DNA of 64,000 bases. It comes from Duganella aquatilis. GTDB lineage: Bacteria; Pseudomonadota; Gammaproteobacteria; Burkholderiales; Burkholderiaceae_D. The position numbers and the translations under genes were made by a program. The DNA lies in the NCBI RefSeq assembly GCF_009674565.1, contig NZ_WKJL01000013.1, forward strand, positions 62,001-126,000, in the 5' to 3' direction. The notes beneath the pieces are model-generated. The model had not been told where the DNA came from. It did no database searches and saw nothing but the letters and a program-made list of their open reading frames with translations. Numbering within the stretch: position 1 is the stretch's first letter; each line of letters opens with the position of its first letter. This document shows positions 52,976-60,840 of the stretch, in pieces.

Positions 52976-53314
52976 ATGGCCATCGCCGCACTCAGCTCAG
53001 GAGTTACAGGTCTCAACGCCGCACAACGCGCGCTGGGGAACAGTGCGCACGCGATCGCCAACATCGGCACCCAGGGTTTCCAGCCGTCGCAGGCCAACTT
53101 CACCGAAAATGCTCCGGCCGGCACCGGCGTCTCGCTCTCTCTCCAGGCCCAGCAACTGCTGCAGGTGGCTGGCCCGACGCCCAGCGCCAGCGCCACCAAC
53201 CTGGCGACCGAAACCACCAACTCGCTGGTTTACAAGGCGCAGTTCGACCTGTCGGCCAAGGTGGTCCAGGCCGCCGACCAGAATCTCGGCACGCTGATCG
53301 ACATCAAGGCTTGA
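52976..53314 (+). CDS. Short orphan protein resembling flagellar rod proteins
   Basis: The 112-residue protein begins with the rod/hook N-terminal motif (ALSSGVTGLNAAQRALGNSA followed by AIANIGTQGF, a variant of the ANxxTxGF rod box). It ends with a rod-like C-terminal helix (AKVVQAADQNLGTLIDIKA). The two conserved terminal segments of FlgB/FlgC/FlgG-type axial proteins are thus present, with only ~45 residues between. GGGAAA precedes ATG 52976. No flagellar genes adjoin it. It may be an axial-like or secreted accessory protein; function unknown. Confidence 0.72.
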   Translation: MAIAALSSGVTGLNAAQRALGNSAHAIANIGTQGFQPSQANFTENAPAGTGVSLSLQAQQLLQVAGPTPSASATNLATETTNSLVYKAQFDLSAKVVQAADQNLGTLIDIKA

Positions 53315-53348
53315 TCGCCGGTGGCCGCATCGGCCACAATGCGCGGTA

Positions 53349-54890
53349 ATGAATACCTTGAATACCGCGCAACTCCTCGCCGGCCTGCCCTCGCGCTTGT
53401 CCGCCATTCCCCGCCGCTGGGCTGAACGGACGCCGCACGCCAACGCGCTGCACGACGGCGCACGCCACTGGACCTATGCCGAACTGGCCGCCGCCATCGA
53501 CGCCGCCGCCGCGCAACTGCGCGCATGGCAGCTGCGGCCCGGCGACCGCCTCGCCGTCATCGGCGAAAACTGCGTGGCGCAGGTGGTGCTCAGCTTTGCC
53601 GCCGCCGACCTGGATGCGTGGATCGTGCACCTCAACGGCCGCCTGTCGGCGCGCGAAGTGGACGTGGTGCTGGAACACAGCGGGGCGCGGCGCGCCATCT
53701 ACCTGGCCATGCCCGCCTCGCCCGAAACCAGCGAACATGCGCGGCGCCACGCGGCGCAGGCGGTCGACACGCCGCTCGGCACGTGGATGCTGGGCGCGCT
53801 GAATGCGGACTGCGCGCCGGAGCCGGTGCAGGCGCCATCGCATGAACAGGTGGCGGCGCTGGTCTACACCACCGGCACCACCGGCCAGCCCAAAGGCGTG
53901 ATGCTCACGCACCGCAACCTGCTGTTCATCGCCGCCGTATCGAGCACGCTGCGCGGCCTGACGCCGCAGGACCGCGCCTATGGCGTGCTGCCGATCACCC
54001 ACGTCTACGGCCTGACCTCGGTGATGCTGGGTACTTTATATGCGGGCGCCTGCCTGTACCTGTGCCCGCGCTTCACGCCGGACGCCCTGCTCAAGGCGCT
54101 GCGCGACGACGGCCTGACCATCGTGCAGGGCGTGCCGGCGATGTATGCGCGCTTGCTGGAAAAGCTCGGCGGCGCCGGCACGCCGCTGCCGACGCGGCTG
54201 CGCTTTGCCTACGCCGGCGGCTCGCCGCTGCCGCCGTCGCTGAAGGCGCAGGTGGAGCAGCTACTCGGCCTGCCGCTGCACAACGGTTACGGCCTGACCG
54301 AGACCTCGCCCACCGTCAGCCAGACGCGCCTCGACCAGCCGCGCAGCGACACCTCGGTGGGCCACGCCATTCCCGGCGTCGAAGTGCGCGTGACCGCCGG
54401 CGCGGACGGCATCGGCGAACTGTGGGTACGCGGCCCGAATATCATGCGCGGCTACTACCGCGAACCGCGGCTGACGGCGTCCGTGCTGGATGCGGACGGC
54501 TGGCTCAATACCGGCGACATGGTGCGCCAGGATGCAGATGGCGCGCTGCACATCGTCGGCCGCACCAAGGAACTGATTATCCGCTCCGGCTTCAACGTCT
54601 ATCCGCTGGAGGTGGAGACGGTGCTCAATGCGCATCCGGCGGTCACCCAATCGGCGGTGGTCGGCCGCGCGACGGCGGATGGCGACGAGGAAGTGGTGGC
54701 CTTCGTCGAGCCGGACCCGCGCCGGCAGCTCGACATCGAAGCACTGCAAAGCTATCTGGCCGAGCGCCTGGCGCCGTACAAGCGCCCGTCCGAAATCATC
54801 GCCATGGCCGTCCTGCCCGCTGCGGCCACCGGCAAAGTCCTCAAGAACCAGCTGCGCCAGATGGCATCAGCACCAGCTTGCGGCGATTGA
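53349..54890 (+). CDS. Acyl-CoA synthetase (AMP-forming ligase)
   Basis: A 513-residue class I adenylate-forming enzyme. Motifs: phosphate-binding loop VYTTGTTGQPKGVMLTHRN, A5-type YGLTETSP, A7 WLNTGDMVRQDADG, A8 hinge GRTKELIIRSGFNVYPLEVE, and the A10 lysine in PAAATGKVLKNQLR. It activates a carboxylic acid and loads it on CoA; the chain length or aryl preference is not clear. It starts 34 bp after the rod-like gene. Its last 50 bp overlap the 3' end of the opposing binding-protein gene. Confidence 0.88.
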   Translation: MNTLNTAQLLAGLPSRLSAIPRRWAERTPHANALHDGARHWTYAELAAAIDAAAAQLRAWQLRPGDRLAVIGENCVAQVVLSFAAADLDAWIVHLNGRLSAREVDVVLEHSGARRAIYLAMPASPETSEHARRHAAQAVDTPLGTWMLGALNADCAPEPVQAPSHEQVAALVYTTGTTGQPKGVMLTHRNLLFIAAVSSTLRGLTPQDRAYGVLPITHVYGLTSVMLGTLYAGACLYLCPRFTPDALLKALRDDGLTIVQGVPAMYARLLEKLGGAGTPLPTRLRFAYAGGSPLPPSLKAQVEQLLGLPLHNGYGLTETSPTVSQTRLDQPRSDTSVGHAIPGVEVRVTAGADGIGELWVRGPNIMRGYYREPRLTASVLDADGWLNTGDMVRQDADGALHIVGRTKELIIRSGFNVYPLEVETVLNAHPAVTQSAVVGRATADGDEEVVAFVEPDPRRQLDIEALQSYLAERLAPYKRPSEIIAMAVLPAAATGKVLKNQLRQMASAPACGD

Positions 54891-55605
54891 CGATATCGTC
54901 ATAGGCGCCGCTTTTGCGCAGCCGTTCCAGCGCGCGGTTGAACCGCGCCAGCAGCTCGGTGTTGGCCGGATCGCGATTCGCCATCATCACGTTTTCGGAG
55001 CGGAAGTAAGGCGTGTCGAGACTGTGGAAGCTCCCGGCTTGCTGCGTGAACTGGGTGTGCGCGATGTAGTTGCCGACGTTTTCATCGACGATCACCAGGT
55101 CGAAGCGCGCCACCTGCAGTTTGCGGAAATTGATCTGGTCATTGTTCGCCATGTCCAGCTCAATGCCGGCATCCTTGAACAGGCTTTCATACCAGTAGCC
55201 CGCCACGCCGCCGATCCGGAACCGCCGCAGCTCGGACAAGTCCTTGTAGCCGGCAGGCCAGTTGCGGCTTCCATGATCGTAGTAAAAGAATTTGGCCCTG
55301 CGCGCATACAGCGTGTCCGACAGCAGATAGCGCTCCACCCGCTCCGGCGTGGGCACGAACGGCACCACCGCCCACACCTCATGCGCGTCCAGGGCCACCA
55401 CACAGCGCTTCCATGGCATGAAGCGGAAGGTGAACCTGACATCCATGTCCTTGCCGATCAACTCGAACAATTCGGTCATGAAGCTTTGACGGGGATTGGC
55501 GCTGACGTACGGAGGATATTCATTGGTGGCCACCACCAGTTCCAGCGTGGCCGCCCAAGCGGTGGTGCACCACATAACCAGCCATGCTGCGATCAAGTGC
55601 CGCAT
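54841..55605 (-). CDS. Periplasmic solute-binding-type protein (SBP_bac_3-like)
   Basis: The 254-residue protein has a signal peptide (MRHLIAAWLVMWCTTAWA) and a type-2 binding fold (LELVVATNEYPPYVSANP, LVIVDENVGNYIAHTQF). AAGGAG lies 5 bp before ATG 55605. It lacks adjacent permease genes. The end overlaps the acyl-CoA ligase gene by 50 bp, so that stretch codes on both strands. Substrate unknown. Confidence 0.82.
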   Translation of the reverse strand: MRHLIAAWLVMWCTTAWAATLELVVATNEYPPYVSANPRQSFMTELFELIGKDMDVRFTFRFMPWKRCVVALDAHEVWAVVPFVPTPERVERYLLSDTLYARRAKFFYYDHGSRNWPAGYKDLSELRRFRIGGVAGYWYESLFKDAGIELDMANNDQINFRKLQVARFDLVIVDENVGNYIAHTQFTQQAGSFHSLDTPYFRSENVMMANRDPANTELLARFNRALERLRKSGAYDDIVNRRKLVLMPSGAAGS

Positions 55606-55659
55606 CGATTCTCCTTGCGCCAGGACTGACATCACTTATACGCGAGATCGGCGTAAATG

Positions 55660-56643
55660 TCAGTGACGGATGCGTTCGGAGAAATCGATGTCCTTGTCGG
55701 CGGCGCGCGCCCGGGCGGTGATGTGGGCGTTTTGCCGCAGCGCATCGAAGCCGCCCTGTCCCTGCAGCGCGCCAAGATCGTACAGATAGCGGTCCAGGTA
55801 GCCGGAAGCCAGCAGCCGCCAGTTGAGCGGCAGGCCGGGCGTGATGCGGCGCGCCATCTGGTAAATGATGGTGGTGCAGTTGCCGGTCAGCGTGTTATAA
55901 AAGCGCGGCGTGGCCTTCAGCTGCTCGCCTTCGTCCAGGTACGCCAGGAACAGCGAGCGCATCATCTCCGGCGGCATCTTCAGGCGGTACAGCCACATGT
56001 CCTCGTCGCGCACATTGGTGCGCACGCGCAGGATGTCGCGTTCGTCGGCGGCGATCAGCACCGTTTCGTATTTCTTGAAGAAGCCCGCAAGGCCGTCGAA
56101 ACTCTCGCCGCGCTCCTTGCGGATCTCGATCGAAAAGGTCAGGTAGCGGCCGTCGCTGAAGCCGAACGACACCAGCGTATGGGCGATGGCCGGCCCCATC
56201 CAGTAGGACATCGCCACATCGACCGAGCGCAGCTGGTTCAGATCGTACTGCCGCGGCTCCCAGCGCACCGTGTAATCGGTATCGCTGCGCCAGTCGAAGT
56301 TGCGCACCAGGTCCAGCGTGACGACGCCGCCGTCCACCTTGCCGGTGACCATGCGCGCCACATCGTCGGCCCACACGCGGTCGTGCGACGGCTTGATGGT
56401 GCTCCACCACGCCATCAGCGCGAGCAGCAGCACCAGCCACACGGCCGGCGCGGCATAGCTGCGGCGCCACAGGCACACCAGCGCCGCGACGCCCAGCACC
56501 AGCCAGGCGGCCAGCGCCAGCTTGCGGACGATATCGGCGGCCGGCAGCTGGAACCACAGTGCGCCTGTGCCCCACGCCGCCAGCGCAACCAGCAGCAGTG
56601 AGGCGATGAGCATGGCGGCGAAAACGAGGATACGTTTGGTCAT
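55660..56643 (-). CDS. DUF4105 (Lnb N-terminal-like) membrane protein
   Basis: The 327-residue protein has three N-terminal hydrophobic helices (residues 5-25, 35-60 and 65-85) and a periplasmic DUF4105 domain (about 95-310). A conserved cysteine lies in TLTGNCTTIIYQ, next to DVAMSYWMGPAIAHTLVSFG. Members of this family are predicted papain-like hydrolases (related to the Lnb domain); activity is unproven. An AAGGAGG lies about 22 bp upstream, within a possible tiny ORF. Confidence 0.8.
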   Translation of the reverse strand: MTKRILVFAAMLIASLLLVALAAWGTGALWFQLPAADIVRKLALAAWLVLGVAALVCLWRRSYAAPAVWLVLLLALMAWWSTIKPSHDRVWADDVARMVTGKVDGGVVTLDLVRNFDWRSDTDYTVRWEPRQYDLNQLRSVDVAMSYWMGPAIAHTLVSFGFSDGRYLTFSIEIRKERGESFDGLAGFFKKYETVLIAADERDILRVRTNVRDEDMWLYRLKMPPEMMRSLFLAYLDEGEQLKATPRFYNTLTGNCTTIIYQMARRITPGLPLNWRLLASGYLDRYLYDLGALQGQGGFDALRQNAHITARARAADKDIDFSERIRH

Positions 56644-56659
56644 GCCCTGATTATGGGGC

Positions 56660-56764
56660 CTAATCCTCCTTGTCGTCGATTCCGCTGGCGCACCCGATCT
56701 GGACGCAGATCAGTTTTACTGCAATACTCAGCACCACGCCGATGACGCCTATCAGTTCCAACAT
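56660..56764 (-). CDS. Possible 34-residue hydrophobic small protein
   Basis: An ORF on the minus strand reads MLELIGVIGVVLSIAVKLIC and ends in an acidic tail (DDKED). A weak GGAA precedes its ATG at 56764. One membrane helix would fit residues 3-22. The acidic tail is coded by the AAGGAGG stretch that could serve the DUF4105 gene 17 bp further on, which suggests coupling. It is too short to be certain. Confidence 0.35.
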   Translation of the reverse strand: MLELIGVIGVVLSIAVKLICVQIGCASGIDDKED

Positions 56765-56878
56765 GGCAGGTTCCGTTAAAAAATTTAAAAGCGAAGAAGA
56801 GACGCTTCACTTTAACGGCCACGCCGGATTTGATCCAATATCAAAAACGGCGGCCAACTATCTCGAAACGGCATAACG

Positions 56879-57769
56879 GTGATTTCGCTCAAACAGTTCA
56901 AATATTTCATAGAAATCGTGGAGGCCGGCAGCTACTCGCGCGCCGCCGAAAAATTATTCATCGCGCAGTCGGCGCTGAGCCGGCAGATCAAGGAGCTGGA
57001 GGACGCGCTGCAAACGCCGCTGCTCACGCGCGACGCGCGCCAGTTCGAGCTGACGCCGGCCGGCCAGCTGTTCTTCGAACGCGGCAAGCGCATCCTGGAA
57101 GACATCGACGACACGCTGGTACAGGCGCGCCACGTCGGCCAGGGCGCGCAAGGCGTGATCCGCCTGCAGCATTCCAGCTCGGTGATCCTGACGCCGCGCA
57201 TCAGCAACGCATTGGCGCACGCGCTGGCGCAGCATCCGGGCGTGACGCTGGACGTGTCGATGCTGCCGTCGGAAAACCAGACCATGGAAATCGAGGAGGG
57301 CCGGGTCGACATCGGCCTGCTGCGGCTGCCGACCTTGCGCCGTCATCCGCACATCCAGGTGCGCGAAATCGGCAGCGAGCCGCTGATGGTGGCGGTGGCG
57401 CGCGCCTCGCCGCTGGCGGCGCTGGACAATGTCGAACTGGCGGACCTGAGCGCGCAGGCCTTCATCTCGATACCGCACAAGGACCGGGGCGGCTTGAGCT
57501 ACCTGGTGGCCAACCTGTGCCTGGAACAGGGCTTCTTCCCGAAGCCGGCGCGGGCCCTGTCGCGCAAGTCGTCGCAGCTGAACCTGATCGAAGCGGGCCT
57601 CGGCATCGCCATCGTCCCCGAATGCATGCGGCTGACCGCGCCAGCGGGCGTCCACTTCGTCCAGCTGTCACGCGGCCGGCTGCTGTCCAGCGTCGGCCTG
57701 GCCACGCGCCGCGAAGCGGACCCGCTGGTGGCCGCGTTTGCCGATACGCTGATCGCGCGGCTGGCTTAG
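56879..57769 (+). CDS. LysR-family transcriptional regulator
   Basis: The 296-residue regulator has an N-terminal winged HTH (residues 1-62, FKYFIEIVEAGSYSRAAEKL) and a C-terminal substrate-binding-like effector domain (about 90-290). It begins at a GTG (56879). It is divergent from the DUF4105 gene and the possible small ORF, which are its nearest candidate targets by the usual LysR arrangement. Effector unknown. Confidence 0.9.
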   Translation: MISLKQFKYFIEIVEAGSYSRAAEKLFIAQSALSRQIKELEDALQTPLLTRDARQFELTPAGQLFFERGKRILEDIDDTLVQARHVGQGAQGVIRLQHSSSVILTPRISNALAHALAQHPGVTLDVSMLPSENQTMEIEEGRVDIGLLRLPTLRRHPHIQVREIGSEPLMVAVARASPLAALDNVELADLSAQAFISIPHKDRGGLSYLVANLCLEQGFFPKPARALSRKSSQLNLIEAGLGIAIVPECMRLTAPAGVHFVQLSRGRLLSSVGLATRREADPLVAAFADTLIARLA

Positions 57770-57778
57770 ACGCCAACG

Positions 57779-57803
57779 AAAAACAGCGGCCATTGGCCGC
57801 TGT
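57779..57803 (-). terminator. Terminator shared by converging lysR and KGG-type genes
   Basis: acagcggcc (57783-57791) pairs perfectly with ggccgctgt (57795-57803) around a 3-base loop. The minus strand continues into UUUUU (57779-57783), so it serves mainly the minus-strand small gene at 57825-58100. The plus strand lacks a good U-run. Confidence 0.72.
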
Positions 57804-57824
57804 CGTATTCATCCAGGACCGGGA

Positions 57825-58100
57825 TCAGCTGTCCTTTTTCTGGCTTTGACGGCCTGCCTCGGCGTTCTGCTCGGACGTGCCAGCGCGGGTGCCGCCGGAG
57901 CCGCCGCTTTTGCTGCCGGCGGCGCTGTCACTATCACTGTCGCTATCATCCTTGCTGCCGCGTGAGCCAGCGGCGCCACTCTGCTGGTTGCCGTCATTCT
58001 TGTGACTCTGGCTGCCGGCGGCGCGCGCTTCTTCGGATGTGAATTCGTGAGCGTTGCCCGATGCGTGCGCGGCGCGGCCGCCTTGATTCGAGGTTGCCAT
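57825..58100 (-). CDS. Small hydrophilic KGG-type stress protein
   Basis: The 91-residue protein starts with a motif of the stress-induced KGG/con-10 type (NQGGRAAHASGNAHEFTSEE then ARAAGSQSHK). A low-complexity tail of Asp/Ser/Gly follows (DSDSDSDSAAGSKSGG). Such proteins are glycine-rich, unfolded, and induced in stationary phase or desiccation. GGAGAC precedes ATG 58100. No hydrophobic core is visible. The assignment is by motif only. Confidence 0.7.
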   Translation of the reverse strand: MATSNQGGRAAHASGNAHEFTSEEARAAGSQSHKNDGNQQSGAAGSRGSKDDSDSDSDSAAGSKSGGSGGTRAGTSEQNAEAGRQSQKKDS

Positions 58101-58380
58101 GATATGTCTCCACAATTGACTGGCTGCTGATGCGCCAGGAAGCAGCCATCATGCCCTCCGCCGCCAGCGCCTCCTAGAGCGGGCTGGCTGTCGCAGCGTA
58201 GGATATTCCTTGCTTATTTCAACCGCAGGTAATCTGCTGTCGAGCCCGATGGTAGCGCGGAGCAAGCGCCTACAACACGTCGGCCCTGCATCCTACAGGT
58301 CACTATGGATGAGCGCCTAAGATGCATCCATGACAAGTCCTTTGTCATCGCGCGCAGCGCGTTCACTTATGGAGAACAGC
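58101..58380. other. 280 bp non-coding region between two divergent small genes
   Basis: This holds the promoters of the KGG-type gene (minus) and the Ser/Lys-rich gene (plus). The word gcgccta occurs twice (58266 and 58313). I saw no clear -35/-10 pair and no stable hairpin. It is a reasonable place for stress-regulated promoters, but nothing specific can be claimed. Confidence 0.4.
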
Positions 58381-58563
58381 ATGAGCAAACCTACCCAAGC
58401 CGGTAAAAACGGCGGCAACAGCAGCGTGCAGGAAGCAAAGGGCTCGAAGTCGTCTTCAGCCGGCAATGCCAGCGGCAGCACCACCACGACTGGCGGCAAA
58501 GGCAATAGCCAGTCGACCACCAGCGGCAGCAAGTCCGGCAAGTCCAGCAGCAAGTCGAAATGA
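58381..58563 (+). CDS. Small Ser/Lys/Gly-rich low-complexity protein
   Basis: A 60-residue basic protein made almost only of Ser, Lys, Gly, Thr, Asn and Ala (SKPTQAGKNGGNSSVQEAKG at the start). There is no hydrophobic segment. GGAG lies 8 bp before ATG 58381, and an in-frame ATG at 58369 is possible. It is similar in style to the opposing KGG-type protein and may be another intrinsically disordered stress protein. I do not recognise a family. Confidence 0.6.
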   Translation: MSKPTQAGKNGGNSSVQEAKGSKSSSAGNASGSTTTTGGKGNSQSTTSGSKSGKSSSKSK

Positions 58564-58673
58564 CGCGCGCGGGGCGCGCCTTGCACGTCCCGCTGAATGC
58601 ATCCCATTAACCGGGCGACTGATGACTCCGACGTATGGCAAACTATGGCCATGCGAGACACACAGGAATCAGC

Positions 58674-59663
58674 ATGAGCGCCGGACCCGACGACCAAGAT
58701 CAGCAAGCAAACAACCCGCAACGCCGCGCCAGCGACCATGGCGAGCGCCGCCAGGACCAGCGCCAGCACCGCGATACCGGCACGCCGCGCTATCTCGACC
58801 CCGGCGACACCGTGTTTAGCCTGTGGGGCCGGGTGATCATGGCGCGCTACCGGCGCATCGCGGCGGCCGCCACGCGGCACATCATCCAGCGGCCGCTGCA
58901 CATCGGCGTTTCGGCGCGCATCTTCCACCCCGAACCGGGCGCGACCGGCCTGCGCAGCAAGAACCTGCAATACCTGGAAGAATCGATCGCGCAGTGGGTG
59001 ATGTCGCGCGACGTGCTGGTGTTCATGATCCCCACCGTCAATACCGACGGCCTGCTCCATCCTTCCAACATCCGCCTGCGCGACTACGCCAAGCACCTGG
59101 ACGGCCTGGTGCTGCAAGGCGGCGCCGACGTGTCGCCGCAGAGCTATTCCGAATTACCGACGCGCCCAGAATGGGGCGGCGACCGCGCGCGCGACATGTA
59201 CGAGCTGGAACTGCTGCATGAATTTGTCGAAGCCGGCAAGCCGGTGCTGGGCATCTGTCGCGGCTGCCAGCTGATCAATGTGGCTTTCGGCGGCACGCTA
59301 TACCAGGACATCGCCACCGACGTGCCGGAGTCGCTGGCCCACGTCAATGACGACTACGACCGCAACCGCCACGAAATCGCCTTCCCCGCCGGCTCGTCGC
59401 TGGCGCGCATGTTCAAGGGCAAGCCGACCGGGCTGGTCAACTCGATCCACCACCAGGCGGTGAAGACCTTGGGACGCGACATGTCGGTCGAGGCGCTGTC
59501 GGTGCCGGACAATATGATCGAAGCGATCCGCTACCGCAAGGCGCCGTTTGTCATGGGCCTGCAATGGCACCCGGAATTCCACCGCGCCGGCGGCGTCGAA
59601 CTGCTGGATTGCACCGGCATCCTCGACAACTTCCTGCGCGTGGCGCGCGAAACACGGTTCTAA
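58674..59663 (+). CDS. Class I glutamine amidotransferase-like hydrolase (peptidase C26 type)
   Basis: A 329-residue protein with a charged, Gln/Arg-rich 45-residue N-terminal extension and a C26-type amidotransferase domain. The nucleophile is Cys in GICRGCQLINVAFGGTLYQD, and the catalytic His and Glu are in LQWHPEF. Homologues such as PuuD hydrolyse gamma-glutamyl amides like gamma-glutamyl-GABA. The oxyanion region VLQGGADVSPQSY is typical. It converges on the YbdK-type ligase gene, which makes gamma-glutamyl-type bonds. The exact substrate is unknown. Confidence 0.87.
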   Translation: MSAGPDDQDQQANNPQRRASDHGERRQDQRQHRDTGTPRYLDPGDTVFSLWGRVIMARYRRIAAAATRHIIQRPLHIGVSARIFHPEPGATGLRSKNLQYLEESIAQWVMSRDVLVFMIPTVNTDGLLHPSNIRLRDYAKHLDGLVLQGGADVSPQSYSELPTRPEWGGDRARDMYELELLHEFVEAGKPVLGICRGCQLINVAFGGTLYQDIATDVPESLAHVNDDYDRNRHEIAFPAGSSLARMFKGKPTGLVNSIHHQAVKTLGRDMSVEALSVPDNMIEAIRYRKAPFVMGLQWHPEFHRAGGVELLDCTGILDNFLRVARETRF

Positions 59664-59680
59664 AGCATCGTTATCCGATG

Positions 59681-59713
59681 AGGTGATCGCCCACCTCGGT
59701 AAGGCGATCACCT
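59681..59713. terminator. Inverted repeat between converging genes
   Basis: aggtgatcgcc (59681-59691) pairs perfectly over 11 bp with ggcgatcacct (59703-59713). It lies in the 58 bp gap between the convergent amidotransferase and ligase genes, so it probably ends transcription from either side. No U-run follows on either strand, so the mode of termination is uncertain. Confidence 0.5.
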
Positions 59714-59721
59714 TCAAGTCA

Positions 59722-60840
59722 TCAGCGGCCGCGGAAGCGCTGGATGGCCGCATCCACCACGCCCTCGACACTGCCGCTGCTGTCGAACTGCTGGCGCAGA
59801 TAGTGCGCGTCGCTGCCTTCGTGCGTGACTTGCATCAGATGCTGCAAGCCGGCCGTTGCTCCCAGCGCGGCGCCGTACGGTTCCATCTTGCGCAGCGTGG
59901 TCAGGATGTCTTCGCGCAGCGACAGGCTTTCGTAGGTCTTGGGATGCACCACCGTGCCATCCAGGCCGAAGCGGCAGGCCTGGAAGCGGTTGTAGTTGTA
60001 GACCAGGTAGTCGTCTTCCTCCGGCGCCGCTTCGCGCCGTTCCAGCAGATAGCTGCACAGCGATTGCAGGTACACCGCCAGCGCCGCCGCCCGCTCCACC
60101 GTCAGCGGCGTATCGCATACACGCAGTTCAATGGTGCCGAACTCCGGCTTGGGACGGATGTCCCAGTAGAAGTCCTTCATGCTCTTGATCACGCCGGTGT
60201 GTTCCATCTTGGCGAAATACTCGTGCTCGAAGGTATGCCAGCTTTGCGTGAACGGCGCGCGGCCGCTCATCGGGAAGGCAAACACGGAATTCAGCCGCGC
60301 CGAATTGAACAGCGTGTCGTTCCCCTGCACATACGGCGACGAGGACGACAGCGCGATGAAGTGCGGCACGTAGCGACTCAGCGCATGCAGCAGGAACAGC
60401 GCATCGTCGCCCGACGCGCAGCCGATGTGCACGTGCTGGCCGAAAATGGTGAACTGCTTGGCCAGGTAGCCGTACAGCTCCGACACCTCCTTGAAGCGCG
60501 GCTTGGAGAAGATGCGGCGGTCCGACCATTTCTGGAACGGGTGCGTGCCGCCGCCGCAGATGCCGATGTTGAGCTGTTCGCCCGCCTGCACCAGCGTATC
60601 GCGGATCACCTGCAGCTGCGCCAGCAACTCGGTGTGGTTGGTGTGCACATCGCTGTTAATCTCGATCATGCTCTCGGTGATTTCCGGCGTCACATTGCCG
60701 GGGAAAGGCTTGCGGCTCAACAGGTGCAGCAGGTCCGGGCTGGACGCCGTCAGGTCATAGTCCGACAGGCTGACCAGTTGCAGCTCCAGCTCCACGCCCA
60801 TGGTGAGCGGTTTCGATGTTTGAAATTCTTCCAACGCCAT
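59722..60840 (-). CDS. YbdK-family carboxylate-amine ligase (GCS2 type)
   Basis: A 372-residue member of the glutamate-cysteine ligase family 2 ([20 protein letters not shown] at the N terminus, [36 protein letters not shown]). It should couple a carboxylate such as glutamate to an amine with ATP. E. coli YbdK has weak gamma-glutamyl-cysteine ligase activity, and the physiological substrate is unsettled. Its ATG directly follows the stop of the antiporter gene (TAAATG), so the two are cotranscribed. Confidence 0.9.
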   Translation of the reverse strand: MALEEFQTSKPLTMGVELELQLVSLSDYDLTASSPDLLHLLSRKPFPGNVTPEITESMIEINSDVHTNHTELLAQLQVIRDTLVQAGEQLNIGICGGGTHPFQKWSDRRIFSKPRFKEVSELYGYLAKQFTIFGQHVHIGCASGDDALFLLHALSRYVPHFIALSSSSPYVQGNDTLFNSARLNSVFAFPMSGRAPFTQSWHTFEHEYFAKMEHTGVIKSMKDFYWDIRPKPEFGTIELRVCDTPLTVERAAALAVYLQSLCSYLLERREAAPEEDDYLVYNYNRFQACRFGLDGTVVHPKTYESLSLREDILTTLRKMEPYGAALGATAGLQHLMQVTHEGSDAHYLRQQFDSSGSVEGVVDAAIQRFRGR

